Below, piece by piece: positions 24,101-30,917 of a DNA stretch of 64,000 bases (the stretch's first letter is position 1; each line of letters opens with the position of its first letter). Location of the stretch: contig JASANG010001400.1 of NCBI GenBank assembly GCA_030248215.1, forward strand, positions 62,001 through 126,000, written 5' to 3'. Below the pieces are notes generated by a model. That model ran no database searches and had not been told where the DNA came from. It saw only the letters and a program-made list of their open reading frames with translations. The translations under genes and the position numbers were made by a program. The stretch is from Enoplolaimus lenunculus (taxonomy: Eukaryota; Nematoda; Enoplea; Enoplida; Thoracostomopsidae).

Positions 24101-25968
24101 CTTCATTCTGTTCAGGGCAAACGTAAGAACCGAATATAGCTTATCACCACACAACAACCGTAGAATCCAAGATTTAGTTTCGTCGGTGGCAGCACGGTCG
24201 ATTGCCTTTAAAAATCAAAAACAGTGCATATTTAACTTAACTTTGATACAGGTGCAGCAGGACCCTGATTAAGTATAATGGCAATCGAATAATAATTTTT
24301 CATTTCGTTTGCTGCTATGTATATAATCATCTTGTCTTTCTAATTTTATTAAACGGTAGATACCTTATGTACGAGAACTCTTTGTAAAACAAAAGCGGTA
24401 GTGGACACTTTAATTGTAGCGGCAAAAACAGAGGACCACATCAAAATTGCCTCCATGCATGAAATTATTTTGGGTCTGAAACTTTCTAGATTCCGATTCC
24501 GAAACAAAATTTACTTTCTAGTTCCGATTAGAATATACAAATTCCGATTCCGCTATATTCAGTACCGTTTGGAACCAAGGTAAAAACCAAAGCAAAATCT
24601 TAGGTTAAATCACATTAGCATTCCTCTGACCTTACAAACCGGGCATATCCATATTGAAGGCGACTGTTCTGACGAAGAAGACACTTCAGCGTCATTTGAC
24701 AAACGCGGTTGTTCGCCGTCAGTGTTATTTTCTGGAAGAGGAGGCGACACCAATGGAAGTTCGTTATATTCGACACAACACCGATGAAACGTACGCGGGC
24801 AACGCTCGCAATCTAACGCAATCTCACCCACGCATGCGGTGTGACATTTCCAACAGTAGACATCTTGTAATGTGTTCTCCTAAAGTCGTTGATGAATACA
24901 CAGAAACACCAGTAAATCATTCCACAGCGTTTTGTTATTATGGCACGCGTGTTTGCTAAGACTAAAAATTCGACAGTAAATCATTCCACAGCGTTTTGTT
25001 ATTATGGCACGCGTGTCTGATTACATTTGTGCTGTCATTGTAAAAAAGCTCCGTTCTTCTAAGCTTTAGTAAATAGTTTACAGTGGGCAACTGCTTAAAC
25101 TCTAATCTCAACTATTTAGTTTCTGCAAAAGCCATCTGATGACAAAATAATAATGCATAATAATAATAACACCCCAACCCCAAGGACACCACGTTGTCAC
25201 ATTTTTGTTTTTTATTTAAAATGGTTATTATAAACTGCACGTGATTCTACATGCAACATGTTGTCACATTTTTGTTTTTTATTTAAAACGGTTATTATAA
25301 ACTGCACGTGATTCTACATGCAACATAGACCGAATAGCAATAAGACAATTTTTACACCGCAAACACATATTTAGAGATAACGATTCAAAACATACCAAAT
25401 CGTCCATTACGCGCCGACGTTTTGGGGTGTTGTGGACAGTGATCGGAGCGGCACCAGGCCGCATTTTACGTTTCGCATCTGAAATGAATACATATATACG
25501 TAATTACATTAGAAACATGACACCTGCTAAGCGATGACTTGGTTTATGTTCTCTGTGTTTAGATGTACAAGTAAGTGATCGTAATTTAGCTATTTCATAC
25601 ATCTACATACGTATTTGCTGTTTCGACCGGAATTCCTGCAAAAAATCGAATCTGTTTATTTTCACTGTTTTATGCTAAATAATTTAAACATTATAGATGG
25701 GCGCCGGATATCCTGATATGAAAAATATCCGGATATGTTTGATTCGTATTAGCTTAAAACGCACAGTTATTGACTAATACTGGCGCCCTGTCACATTGCC
25801 ATTTTTTTAGGTCACACAGAAAAGCTCATTTCACCCGTAGCAAACTCGCATAAAACCGAGAAGTTGTTAATTACCTCTGGAGCGAAGATTTCTTGAACCT
25901 GATCGACGTCCAGGTTGTTCAACACCAGAAGGTGAAATTGACCGTTCTCGATCGTTTAAAGATGCCAT
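4992..25968 (-). CDS. ZMYND8: ZMYND8-like chromatin reader, complete 22-exon gene
   Basis: Predicted nuclear reader of acetylated and methylated histone tails; the vertebrate orthologue acts in transcriptional repression and DNA-damage response with NuRD and KDM5 demethylases. Exons (start to end on minus strand): 25968-25875, 25478-25396, 24879-24631, 24205-24092, 23783-23691, 23425-23338, 23144-23011, 22688-22629, 22345-22290, 22122-21812, 20624-20290, 19264-18775, 17885-17724, 16389-16090, 15836-15119, 13560-13410, 10445-9615, 9418-9308, 8461-8377, 8041-7917, 7010-6843, 6158-4992. The sum is 5925 nt, an exact 1974 codons plus stop, with all phases agreeing. Domain order PHD (68-141), bromodomain (about 150-255), zinc cluster (256-285), PWWP (286-350), coiled coil (1461-1530), MYND (1531-1565) is diagnostic; ZMYND11 shares the parts but its MYND is less similar. 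It is longer than human ZMYND8 because of the disordered middle. The exon 17 acceptor is the least certain. Confidence 0.93.
6843..7010 (-). CDS. ZMYND8: ZMYND8-like exon 21: MYND zinc finger
   Basis: Residues 1531-1586. The ligands fit a MYND finger: C1531, C1534, C1542, C1543, C1549, C1553, H1557, H1561, C1565, with the highly conserved [19 protein letters not shown]. In ZMYND8 this domain docks proline-rich PPPL-type motifs of corepressor partners. This run is the strongest evidence for ZMYND8 rather than ZMYND11. Confidence 0.96.
7257..7342. repeat. Perfect 43-bp tandem duplication overlapping a MITE end
   Basis: Units 7257-7299 and 7300-7342 are identical. Each ends with CAGGGTG, the first seven bases of element B1, so the duplication copied the flank plus the element tip after the insertion. 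It lies in the intron between exons 20 and 21. Confidence 0.9.
7336..7704. mobile_element. Family B hAT-like MITE, copy B1
   Basis: It runs from CAGGGTGCAACTAGAATTCC to GCTCCGCTTTGCAGCCTG. The flanks GCTGCAAG (7328-7335) and GCCGCAAG (7705-7712) match at 7 of 8 bases. Subterminal CCGATTCCG words repeat at both ends. It shares the first 11 bases with family A but has a different interior. Other copies: 38481 (carrying C4) and 56761 (carrying a LINE tail). Confidence 0.8.
7917..9418 (-). CDS. ZMYND8: ZMYND8-like exons 18-20: coiled coil before the MYND finger
   Basis: Exon 18 (9418-9308) begins [18 protein letters not shown]. Exon 19 (8461-8377) encodes [17 protein letters not shown], close to the vertebrate IEKLQWLHQQ segment. 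Exon 20 (8041-7917) continues an amphipathic helix to [17 protein letters not shown], the tryptophan standing directly before the MYND cysteine as in vertebrate KKKQWC. The region should be helical and dimer- or partner-binding. Confidence 0.9.
9615..10445 (-). CDS. ZMYND8: ZMYND8-like exon 17: Ala/Ser-rich disordered region
   Basis: Residues 1147-1423, ending in AEKCALK before donor GTTTGC. It contains [14 protein letters not shown], an alanine run and several Ser/Thr-Pro sites. Phase from exon 16 requires the acceptor GAAG|CAG (10445) or GAAGCAG|TCA (10442); the stronger-looking TTTTAG at 10460 would introduce a stop unless a micro-exon intervenes. The body of the exon is open and in frame with exon 18. 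Confidence 0.75.
11288..12324 (+). mobile_element. Family C element, copy C1, of ~150-bp tandem units
   Basis: The leader contains AATCTCAAGAACGGCTGAAC. About six imperfect units follow, each with GTTAGCTAATAGCTAATTTG, AAATTAGGACTTTTTA and TGCGAGGAATCTGAATAAAT. It closes with TTCGAGCTTCGCTC and TAGTCCCACTACGACTGG. ATT microsatellite flanks both sides (11238-11280 and 12325-12365), so it probably inserted in an ATT tract. No coding capacity. Other copies: 17935, about 30010 (inverted) and 38690. Tandem-unit non-autonomous elements of this layout are known among Helitron/HINE types, but I cannot prove the class. Confidence 0.7.
12480..13340. other. GC-richer unassigned segment within an intron
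   Basis: Base composition differs sharply from the surrounding intron, with word use resembling coding sequence but no long intact frame. Minus-strand frames at 12733-12921 and about 13230-13340 look protein-like. It may be a degraded mobile element or a captured gene fragment; I recognise no family. Confidence 0.4.
13410..20624 (-). CDS. ZMYND8: ZMYND8-like exons 11-16: disordered middle region
   Basis: Exons 20624-20290, 19264-18775, 17885-17724, 16389-16090, 15836-15119 and 13560-13410 cover residues about 428-1146. They are rich in Ser, Thr, Glu and Asp with no folded domain. The start ([17 protein letters not shown]) resembles the proline-rich segment after the PWWP in vertebrates. MEVKQELED in exon 15 fits a sumoylation consensus (VKQE), and KRRRDSRS is a basic patch. 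Exon 16 can be entered at CAG or at the TAG three to four bases further in (see findings). Exon 14's donor GTTGGC is weak. Confidence 0.8.
14551..14905. mobile_element. Family F hAT-like MITE, copy F1
   Basis: Starts TAGGGATGTGCCGATATC and ends ATGCCGATTAATCGAGAAA, with GCCGAT words at both ends. The interior matches the copy at 26027 (ACATTACATCATTATATGAA and a region containing GAACGGTTCATTTCAATTA). The right tip is worn and no flanking duplication is clear. Intronic. Confidence 0.7.
16672..17270. mobile_element. Family A element A2, long-inverted-repeat form
   Basis: Ends CTGTGTGCAACCAGAATTAC and GTAATTCCGGTTGTACCCTG. The two arms are inverted copies for roughly 200 bp (for example GATTTTCATAATCCACGGAA on the left, TCCGTGGATTATGAAAACCT on the right), so a transcript could fold back on itself. 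The centre has extra CCGGAA words. No clear flanking duplication. It lies in the intron between exons 13 and 14. Confidence 0.75.
17935..18436 (+). mobile_element. Family C element, degenerate copy C2
   Basis: The leader AATCTCACGAACAGGTGAA and the closing TAGTCCCACTACGACTGG match C1 at both ends. Between them only one to two worn units (GCCTAAATTAGGACCATTTA) remain. Intronic, non-coding. Confidence 0.55.
21160..21580. mobile_element. Possible partial MITE with CAGGGTGGCAAC end
   Basis: The left end CAGGGTGGCAACAACATTTC resembles the A/B terminus. GGATTCGAATTCGGCAAA recurs at both ends of the interval (21180 and 21517), which suggests subterminal repeats. A matching right terminus is not visible. 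Confidence 0.4.
21812..22688 (-). CDS. ZMYND8: ZMYND8-like exons 8-10: PWWP domain
   Basis: Exon 8 (22688-22629) encodes the motif [15 protein letters not shown], with P300-Y301-W302-P303 at the PWWP position. Exon 9 (22345-22290) encodes DVRFFGPHD. Exon 10 (22122-21812) begins RAWLPMSQ, then a helical basic region ([14 protein letters not shown]) and disordered sequence. PWWP domains bind DNA and methylated nucleosomes. The three pieces align in order and spacing with human ZMYND8 as I remember it. Confidence 0.92.
23011..24205 (-). CDS. ZMYND8: ZMYND8-like exons 4-7: bromodomain and zinc cluster
   Basis: Exon 4 (24205-24092) gives helix Z ([16 protein letters not shown]). Exon 5 (23783-23691) gives the ZA loop ([26 protein letters not shown]). 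Exon 6 (23425-23338) carries the acetyl-lysine-binding asparagine N239 in HNSVVYNG. Exon 7 (23144-23011) finishes helix C ([12 protein letters not shown]) and adds the cysteines C256, C266, C269 and C285 of EICPDCYY and WFAEPC, which in ZMYND8 bind zinc between bromodomain and PWWP. The exon 7 acceptor TATAG is supported by phase; the alternative GCAAG acceptor breaks the frame. Confidence 0.92.
24460..24585. mobile_element. Family B-like fragment
   Basis: A run of GATTCCGATTCCG-type words like the subterminal zone of family B, without complete ends. It lies between exons 3 and 4 of the ZMYND8-like gene. Confidence 0.4.
24631..24879 (-). CDS. ZMYND8: ZMYND8-like exon 3: PHD finger
   Basis: Residues 60-142. 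Zinc ligands fit C4HC3: C68, C71, C83, C86, H91, C94, C138, C141, in the contexts [18 protein letters not shown] and WICPVCK. PHD fingers bind histone H3 tails, and in ZMYND8 this one belongs to a joint PHD-bromo-PWWP reader. The spacing between C94 and C138 is about 43 residues, far longer than usual, filled with Ser, Glu and Asn. The insertion is exonic and in frame. Confidence 0.92.
24910..25016. repeat. Tandem duplication, 64-bp period
   Basis: A 43-bp identical stretch starting CAGTAAATCATTCCACAGCG occurs at 24910 and again at 24974. It lies just upstream (on the minus strand) of the PHD exon acceptor at 24880. Confidence 0.85.
25193..25326. repeat. Tandem duplication, 67-bp unit
   Basis: Two copies (25193-25259 and 25260-25326) starting GTTGTCACATTTTTG differ at one position. 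It lies in intron 2 of the ZMYND8-like gene and looks recent. Confidence 0.88.
25396..25968 (-). CDS. ZMYND8: ZMYND8-like exons 1-2: basic N-terminus
   Basis: Exon 1 (25968-25875) starts at the ATG in GGCATGGCATC and encodes [18 protein letters not shown] plus an Arg/Ser-rich stretch. Exon 2 (25478-25396) encodes a lysine/arginine cluster ([13 protein letters not shown]) that could serve as a nuclear localisation signal. The splice is phase 1 and both donors are GTAATT/GTATGT. I chose this ATG because it is the only one leading in frame into exon 2; an upstream 5' non-coding exon is possible. Confidence 0.8.
25699..25788. mobile_element. Small inverted-repeat element, about 90 bp
   Basis: GGGCGCCGGATATCC at the left and ACTGGCGCCC at the right form short inverted ends; the interior holds further ATCCGGATAT palindromes. 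Probably a miniature element; class unknown. Confidence 0.4.
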
Positions 25969-26026
25969 GCCAAAAAAAACATGAAGTCAAACACTTTTGA
26001 AGACACGCAGACTGCAACTTAGTTAA

Positions 26027-26436
26027 TTACTAGAAATATGCCGTTACCAAAATTTTTGCTGATGCCGATACCAATGCCGATTCCTATTTTTGAAACCAAA
26101 CCTATGCCGATGTTGATTCAAACTTTAATACACCACGTATCATAAACAGACAGAATACTACATTACATCATTATATAAAGACGTAAACCCTAACCATCAT
26201 AAAGGATTGCAGTTTTATAAGAACGAACGGTTCATTTCAATTACGTAATTTTTTTAAATACAAACGAGAGATAAGTTTTCTGACCAGACACAATGATATG
26301 CGCCCGGAAATAAAATTCAACTAACTGTTATGTGCCCAAAGTAACGGCAATGAATCAGCAACTTTTTGCAGGGCCGATGCCGATACTAACGAAAAGTGCC
26401 GATTATTACCGATGTCGATTAATCGGCACATCCCGA
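26027..26436. mobile_element. Family F hAT-like MITE, copy F2, next to the ZMYND8-like start
   Basis: Left end contains TACTAGAAATATGCCG, right end ATTAATCGGCACATCCC. TTAGTTAA borders both sides (26019-26026 and 26437-26444). The word is nearly its own reverse complement, and F1's left flank also has AGTTAATA, so part of it could belong to the terminus. The duplication lies about 50 bp upstream of the ATG at 25968, so the element sits in the promoter or 5' UTR. Confidence 0.75.
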
Positions 26437-26444
26437 TTAGTTAA

Positions 26445-27113
26445 ACAACAAAAATCAGTTCCGCAATTTTTATATTTAAATATGCACAATATGCATACGT
26501 TAATGTTACAAATTATTAAAAAAATCACCAACACCGTTAAATTGTACCGCAAGCTTACCGCTATTGACACTTTCCTTCAGTGAAGCTACTACAACTTGAC
26601 ATGTTCTACTGTGTTATAGCTATGTATTTGCTGAATATTTATTACTAGTTTAACAAGAAATATCTAATAATGGCTGGGTTGCAGAAACATGACTTTATTC
26701 AACATCCAGCTGAAGCCACCATTTTACTTAAACTTTGGAGTACTGACTTAAGTTGGACGTACTTATATTCTCGACAATACATTTTGGTAATTCATAGAAA
26801 TATGGGCCAAGTTTACTCTGAGGGGTGTCCCGTTTTCCCACGGGACAGCAACAGGCCAGCACTCCTGATGTCCTGACCATATATCTGTGCTCGGACGGAG
26901 GGACAGCTTCTAATAGTACATAGACTTTCCATTATTAATATTGATAACAACTTCTTAGGTTCCGTTTGTAGTTCGGATCAACTTCTAGACTTTTATCGCG
27001 GTTTATATTAACAATCAGTAGCCGTCATGGGTCATTTACGTTATACTGCGCCGCTACAAACAAGTGGGTGGTCAATTTTTACATTAGCGTAGACAGCATA
27101 ACGTTGATGACCC
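26445..27113. other. Intergenic DNA without recognised features
   Basis: AT-rich sequence between F2 and the small element at 27122. No frame with family or splice support. Confidence 0.4.
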
Positions 27114-27121
27114 ATTAGTTA

Positions 27122-27317
27122 GGGCCAGAGCAGCCACACCCACACCCCCATTTTGGAGAGGCCCACCCCTAAAAGGAACCCCACTGTAACCGGTTGAAAC
27201 AAAAACCGCTTAAGTTTTAAAATGTGTCTGGCTTCTCGCTCGTTTCGCTCGCGAGTTTGGGGGCCGTCATTGTGGAATTTGGAGGGAGCCCCCACCCCTA
27301 CCTGCTCCGGCACTACC
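27122..27317. mobile_element. GC-rich MITE, about 196 bp
   Basis: Ends GGGCCAGAGCAG and, inverted, GTGCCGGAGCAG match at 10 of 12. The flanks ATTAGTTA (27114-27121) and GTTAGTTA (27318-27325) agree at 7 of 8, which suits a hAT-type insertion. C- and G-runs fill the ends; no coding capacity. Confidence 0.6.
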
Positions 27318-27569
27318 GTTAGTTATGAATGTGGTTTGGTCTGAAATTTCAAAATATCTCTGACACTATTGAATTGTAAAAGCTTGTCATATTTATGACG
27401 TAAAATTACCAATGTGTTTTTCTACAAAGGAAAGTTCGGCGTTTGGAAAGACCGCAAAGACACATGGCTAGTGTGGAAGGGTTATATAGAGTATCCAGTC
27501 TTCACAAAAGTTGGGAATAGGATGTCTTTGAACTCATTCTGTTGTAGCTTGCGATTTCTGAAAACTCGG

Positions 27570-29026
27570 ATTGGAACTTGAGCTGCCGGCAAATATACTG
27601 TACAATGTGCATCTGCATTGTATATGTTGCAAGTGTACCAGGGTGTAAGCATGTGAGACATGCTTGTCCGTTATGTGCACATGCAATATAGTGCAGTGCA
27701 CTGCATGTATGCTAGCTAGCAGCATACGGTCGACACATATAGTCGACGAAATATGCAGTTGGAGAGGCGGGTTGCGTGGCGCAGTGGTAGTGTGTTCGCT
27801 TAAAGATCCATAGGCTGAGAGTTCGATCCCCGCTCCAGCCCGCTTTTCCAGCTGCTTAGTAAAAAGGTCTGATGTCCCGGTTCCTACCTTGACTGACACA
27901 GGGCAAGCATGTCATATCCTTACATGCCACAATTTTCAGCAAGGTCGACCCTTACTGTCCACCCTATTTTCGACTGGATACCGTGTTCATTGCGCGGCAA
28001 TTTTCCATTGCGTCCACGGAGTGCCCTCATGTCAGTATGGTGGAACCAGGAGTCTAGACCTTTTTGTAAGCATGTGAGACATGCTTGTCCGTTATGTGCA
28101 CATGCAATATAGTGCAGTGCACTGCATGTATGCTAGCTAGCAGCATACGGTCGACAAATATAGTCGACGAAAATGGTAGTTGGACAGGCGGGCTACGTGG
28201 CGCAGTGGTAGAGTGCTCGCTTAGGGATCCATAGGCTAAGAGTTCGATCCCCGCTCTAGCCCGCTTTTCCAGCTGCTTGGTAGAAAGGTCAGATGTCCCG
28301 GTTCCTACCTTGACTGACATGGGGGCTACGCCGTGAGCGCAATGGTAAACTGCCGCGCTATGAACACGGTATCCAGTCGCAAATAGGGTGGACGGTCAAG
28401 GGACGACCTTGTTGAAAATAAGGGCATGTAAGCATGTGAGACATACTTGTCCTTGTGCATATGCAATAAATGCAATGCACATTGTGGTGTACGGTCGACA
28501 CATATAGTCGACGAAAAATGCAGTTGGAGAGGCGGACTACGTGGCGCAGTGGTAGAGTGCTCGCTTAAGAATCCATAGGCTGAGAGTTCGATCCCCGCTC
28601 GAGCCCGCTTTTCCAGCTGCTTAGTAGAAAGGTCTGAAGTCCCGGTTCCTACCTTGACTGACATGGAGGCTACGCCGTGAGCGCAATGGTAAACTGCCGC
28701 GCTATGAACACGGTATCCAGTCGCAAATAGGGTGGACGGTCAAGGGACGACCTTTTTGAAAATAAGGGCATGTAAGCATGTGAGACATGCTTGTCCGTTA
28801 TGTGCACATGCAATATAGTGCAGTGCACTACATGTATGCTAGCTAGCAGCATACGGTCGACAAATATAGTCGACGAAAATGGTAGTTGGACAGGCGGGCT
28901 ACGTGGCGCAGTGGTAGAGTGCTCGCTTAGGGATCCATAGGCTAAGAGTTCGATCCCCGCTCTAGCCCGCTTTTCCAGCTGCTTGGTAGAAAGGTCAGAT
29001 GTCCCGGTTCCTACCTTGACTGACAC
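27570..29026 (+). repeat. Tandem array of tRNA-like (SINE-like) units
   Basis: Four direct tRNA-like units (about 27648-27899, 28067-28320, 28431-28664, 28771-29026) alternate with a second module (28321-28430, 28665-28770; inverted at 27900-28066). The period is about 350 bp. Cores at 27769-27840, 28190-28262, 28534-28606 and 28896-28968 carry an A-box (TGGCGCAGTGGTAGAG) and a B-box (GAGTTCGATCCCC), the internal promoter of RNA polymerase III. The T stem does not pair properly and the anticodon loop is 8 nt, so these are tRNA-derived repeats rather than working tRNA genes. The second module also has an A-box-like GTGAGCGCAATGGTAAAC. Confidence 0.8.
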
Positions 29027-29039
29027 TTTTAACTAAACA

Positions 29040-29180
29040 GCTATAAATGTGAGCCTCAGAGCGGGGATCGAACTCTCAGCCTACGAATACACAAGGGAAC
29101 ACTCAACACTTCGCAACGCAGCCCGCCTGTCCAACTGCTTTTATCGCCGACTATATATATGTCGACCGTAAGCTGCCGGG
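29040..29180 (-). repeat. Inverted tRNA-like unit
   Basis: Reverse-strand copy of the tRNA-like core: GGGGATCGAACTCTCAGCCT is the inverted B-box region, followed by worn A-box and the GTCGAC-containing flank. It has diverged more than the tandem copies. Confidence 0.65.
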
Positions 29181-29439
29181 TACCGGAACCGGATACTGAT
29201 ATTGAATTTTTTAGCATATTCAAGGTTTTTGTTATAAAATTAATAATTGCTGCTGATAAACTGAAATTATTTAACGGAAACGGAAAAATGCGTTTAACTC
29301 TCGCTCGCCTACATAGGTTAAAAGTAGCTGAAAACGTATCAAAACTTTAACTTATTGGCTTGCCCAAAAATGTAATCGCAGCAAGATGTTAAAGTCGACC
29401 ACTTGTAAAAAGTAGTTATATATGCGGCACCACAACCGT

Positions 29440-29560
29440 AAGGCGCATATCATTGTGTCTGGTCAGAAAACTTATCTCGCGTTTGTGTTTAAAAAAATAC
29501 GTAATTGAAATGAACCGTTCGTTCTTATAAAACTACAATCCTTTAGTCGTTCCCTGGTCT
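29440..29560. mobile_element. Family F internal fragment
   Basis: Reverse complement of the F interior (GTGTCTGGTCAGAAAACTTA, then GAAATGAACCGTTCGTTCTT). No termini are left. Confidence 0.55.
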
Positions 29561-29766
29561 CACATGCTTACACCAACTAAGCAGCTGTAAAAGTGGGAGT
29601 ACAGAGCAGGGATCGAACTCTCAACCTACGGAATCCGAGGCAAGCGCTCTACCATTGCTACGCGTAGCCCGCCTCCAACTGCATCAATTGTCGACTATAT
29701 GTCGACCGTATGCTGCCGGCTGGCAAACAACGCAATGTGCATTGCATATATTGCATATGTACCAGG

Positions 29767-30877
29767 CAGGGTGCAACCGGAATTATAAAATACCGGAACC
29801 AGAATTGGAAAGTTAAAAAATACCGGAACCGGAAAATAAAAAATATTTGTCACCGAAAAATTCATTTTAGGCGGGATTTTATCGCTTTTAATGCTGTAAA
29901 CACACCGTTTAGAATGCCAAAATCGTGAAACAAATGCAGAAGGTGGAAACATGTAATAAATTTTGCAGTATGACACAAATTGAAAATTTTGGCAATACAC
30001 GCTCGGACAATTTTAGATAAATAAGCAGATTCCTCGCACCCAAAGCCCTTCAGCCACCCTAATAGTTATTGGAATAATTTAAAAAGTCCTAATTTTGTGT
30101 CGTCAATTAAGCAAATATGCAAATTAGCTATTAGCTAACTATTCGATAATCGCTTTTAAAGGTTTGTAGACAATTTATTTAGATTCCTCGCACCCGAAAA
30201 CTCATTATTGCTGAAATTAGATTGCTTGTAACCCTAATAATTAGTGAAACATTGTAAAAACGCCTAATTTAGGCTTGTCTATTATGCTTATATGCAAATT
30301 ATCTATTAGCTAACTACTCAATTATCGGTTTCAGACGTTTGTAAACAATTTATTCAGATTCTTCGCACCCAAAAACCTTCAGTAAACCCTATTAAAAAGT
30401 CCTAGTTTTATCTTGTTAATTAAGCTAATATGCAAATAGTATTACTTAGCTAACTATTCAATTATCGGTTTTGGATGTTTGCAGACAATTTATTCGATAT
30501 TCTCGAACCTAAAAACCCTTTAGTACTGAAATTATATTGCTTCTAACTGTAATAATTAGTGAAATATTGTGGAAAGTCCTAATTTAGGCTTAATTAATTA
30601 TGCAAATTAGCCTGTATGTAATAAACGGTTTAAAATTTTAAAACCCCAATGCGAGGTTAACACCCCAAGATAATTGGCTTTCAACCAAAAAAACGTTTAT
30701 CAAAATCGGTTCAGCCGTTCCTGAGATTCTTTTCGGAAGGACAGACGGACATCCACCTTTCGACCCCCAAGTACAAAACATAAAACGCTTCGCGAAACTC
30801 CGAGCTTCGCTCGGAGTTTCACTTCGCTCAAAAATACCGGATTTCCCTACCGGAACCGCAATTCCGGTTCCACCCTG
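29767..30877. mobile_element. Family A hAT-like MITE, copy A4, perfect 8-bp duplication
   Basis: Ends CAGGGTGCAACCGGAATTAT and CAATTCCGGTTCCACCCTG. GTACCAGG is repeated exactly at 29759-29766 and 30878-30885. Most of its 1111 bp is a nested family C element in reverse orientation. The family A part preserves the site that is interrupted by D in A1. Confidence 0.9.
30010..30835 (-). mobile_element. Family C element, copy C3, nested in A4
   Basis: On the minus strand: a hairpin (ACTCCGAGC-TTC-GCTCGGAGT, 9-bp stem), then a leader with GAATCTCAGGAACGGCTGAA, then about five ~150-bp units with GTTAGCTAATAG and CTAATTTGCATA. This copy keeps more of the leader than C1. Exact edges are uncertain by some tens of bases. 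Confidence 0.7.
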
Positions 30878-30917
30878 GTACCAGGACAAGCATGTCTCAC
30901 ATACTTACAGTATATAT

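Larger units (their letters stand above)
29566..30905 (-). repeat. Inverted tRNA-like unit split by element A4
   Basis: Reading on the minus strand, TAAGTATGTGAGACATGC (right of 30886) continues after A4 into the GTCGAC flank and the tRNA-like core at about 29600-29672, ending near GGTGTAAGCATGTGAGAC. A4 interrupts it at GTACCAGG, which the uninterrupted array also has near 27640. Confidence 0.75.

Noticed and set aside
27769-28968. Functional tRNA genes
   Set aside because: The A and B boxes are good, but the T stem fails to pair, the anticodon loop has 8 nt and the cores continue into a repeated tail, so tRNA-derived repeats fit better.
27534-29026. Four similar minus-strand frames of 88-121 codons starting MSVKVGTGTSD
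   Set aside because: They are translations of the tandem tRNA-like unit; similarity comes from the repeated DNA, the Pol III boxes lie inside them, and there is no splice or protein-family support.
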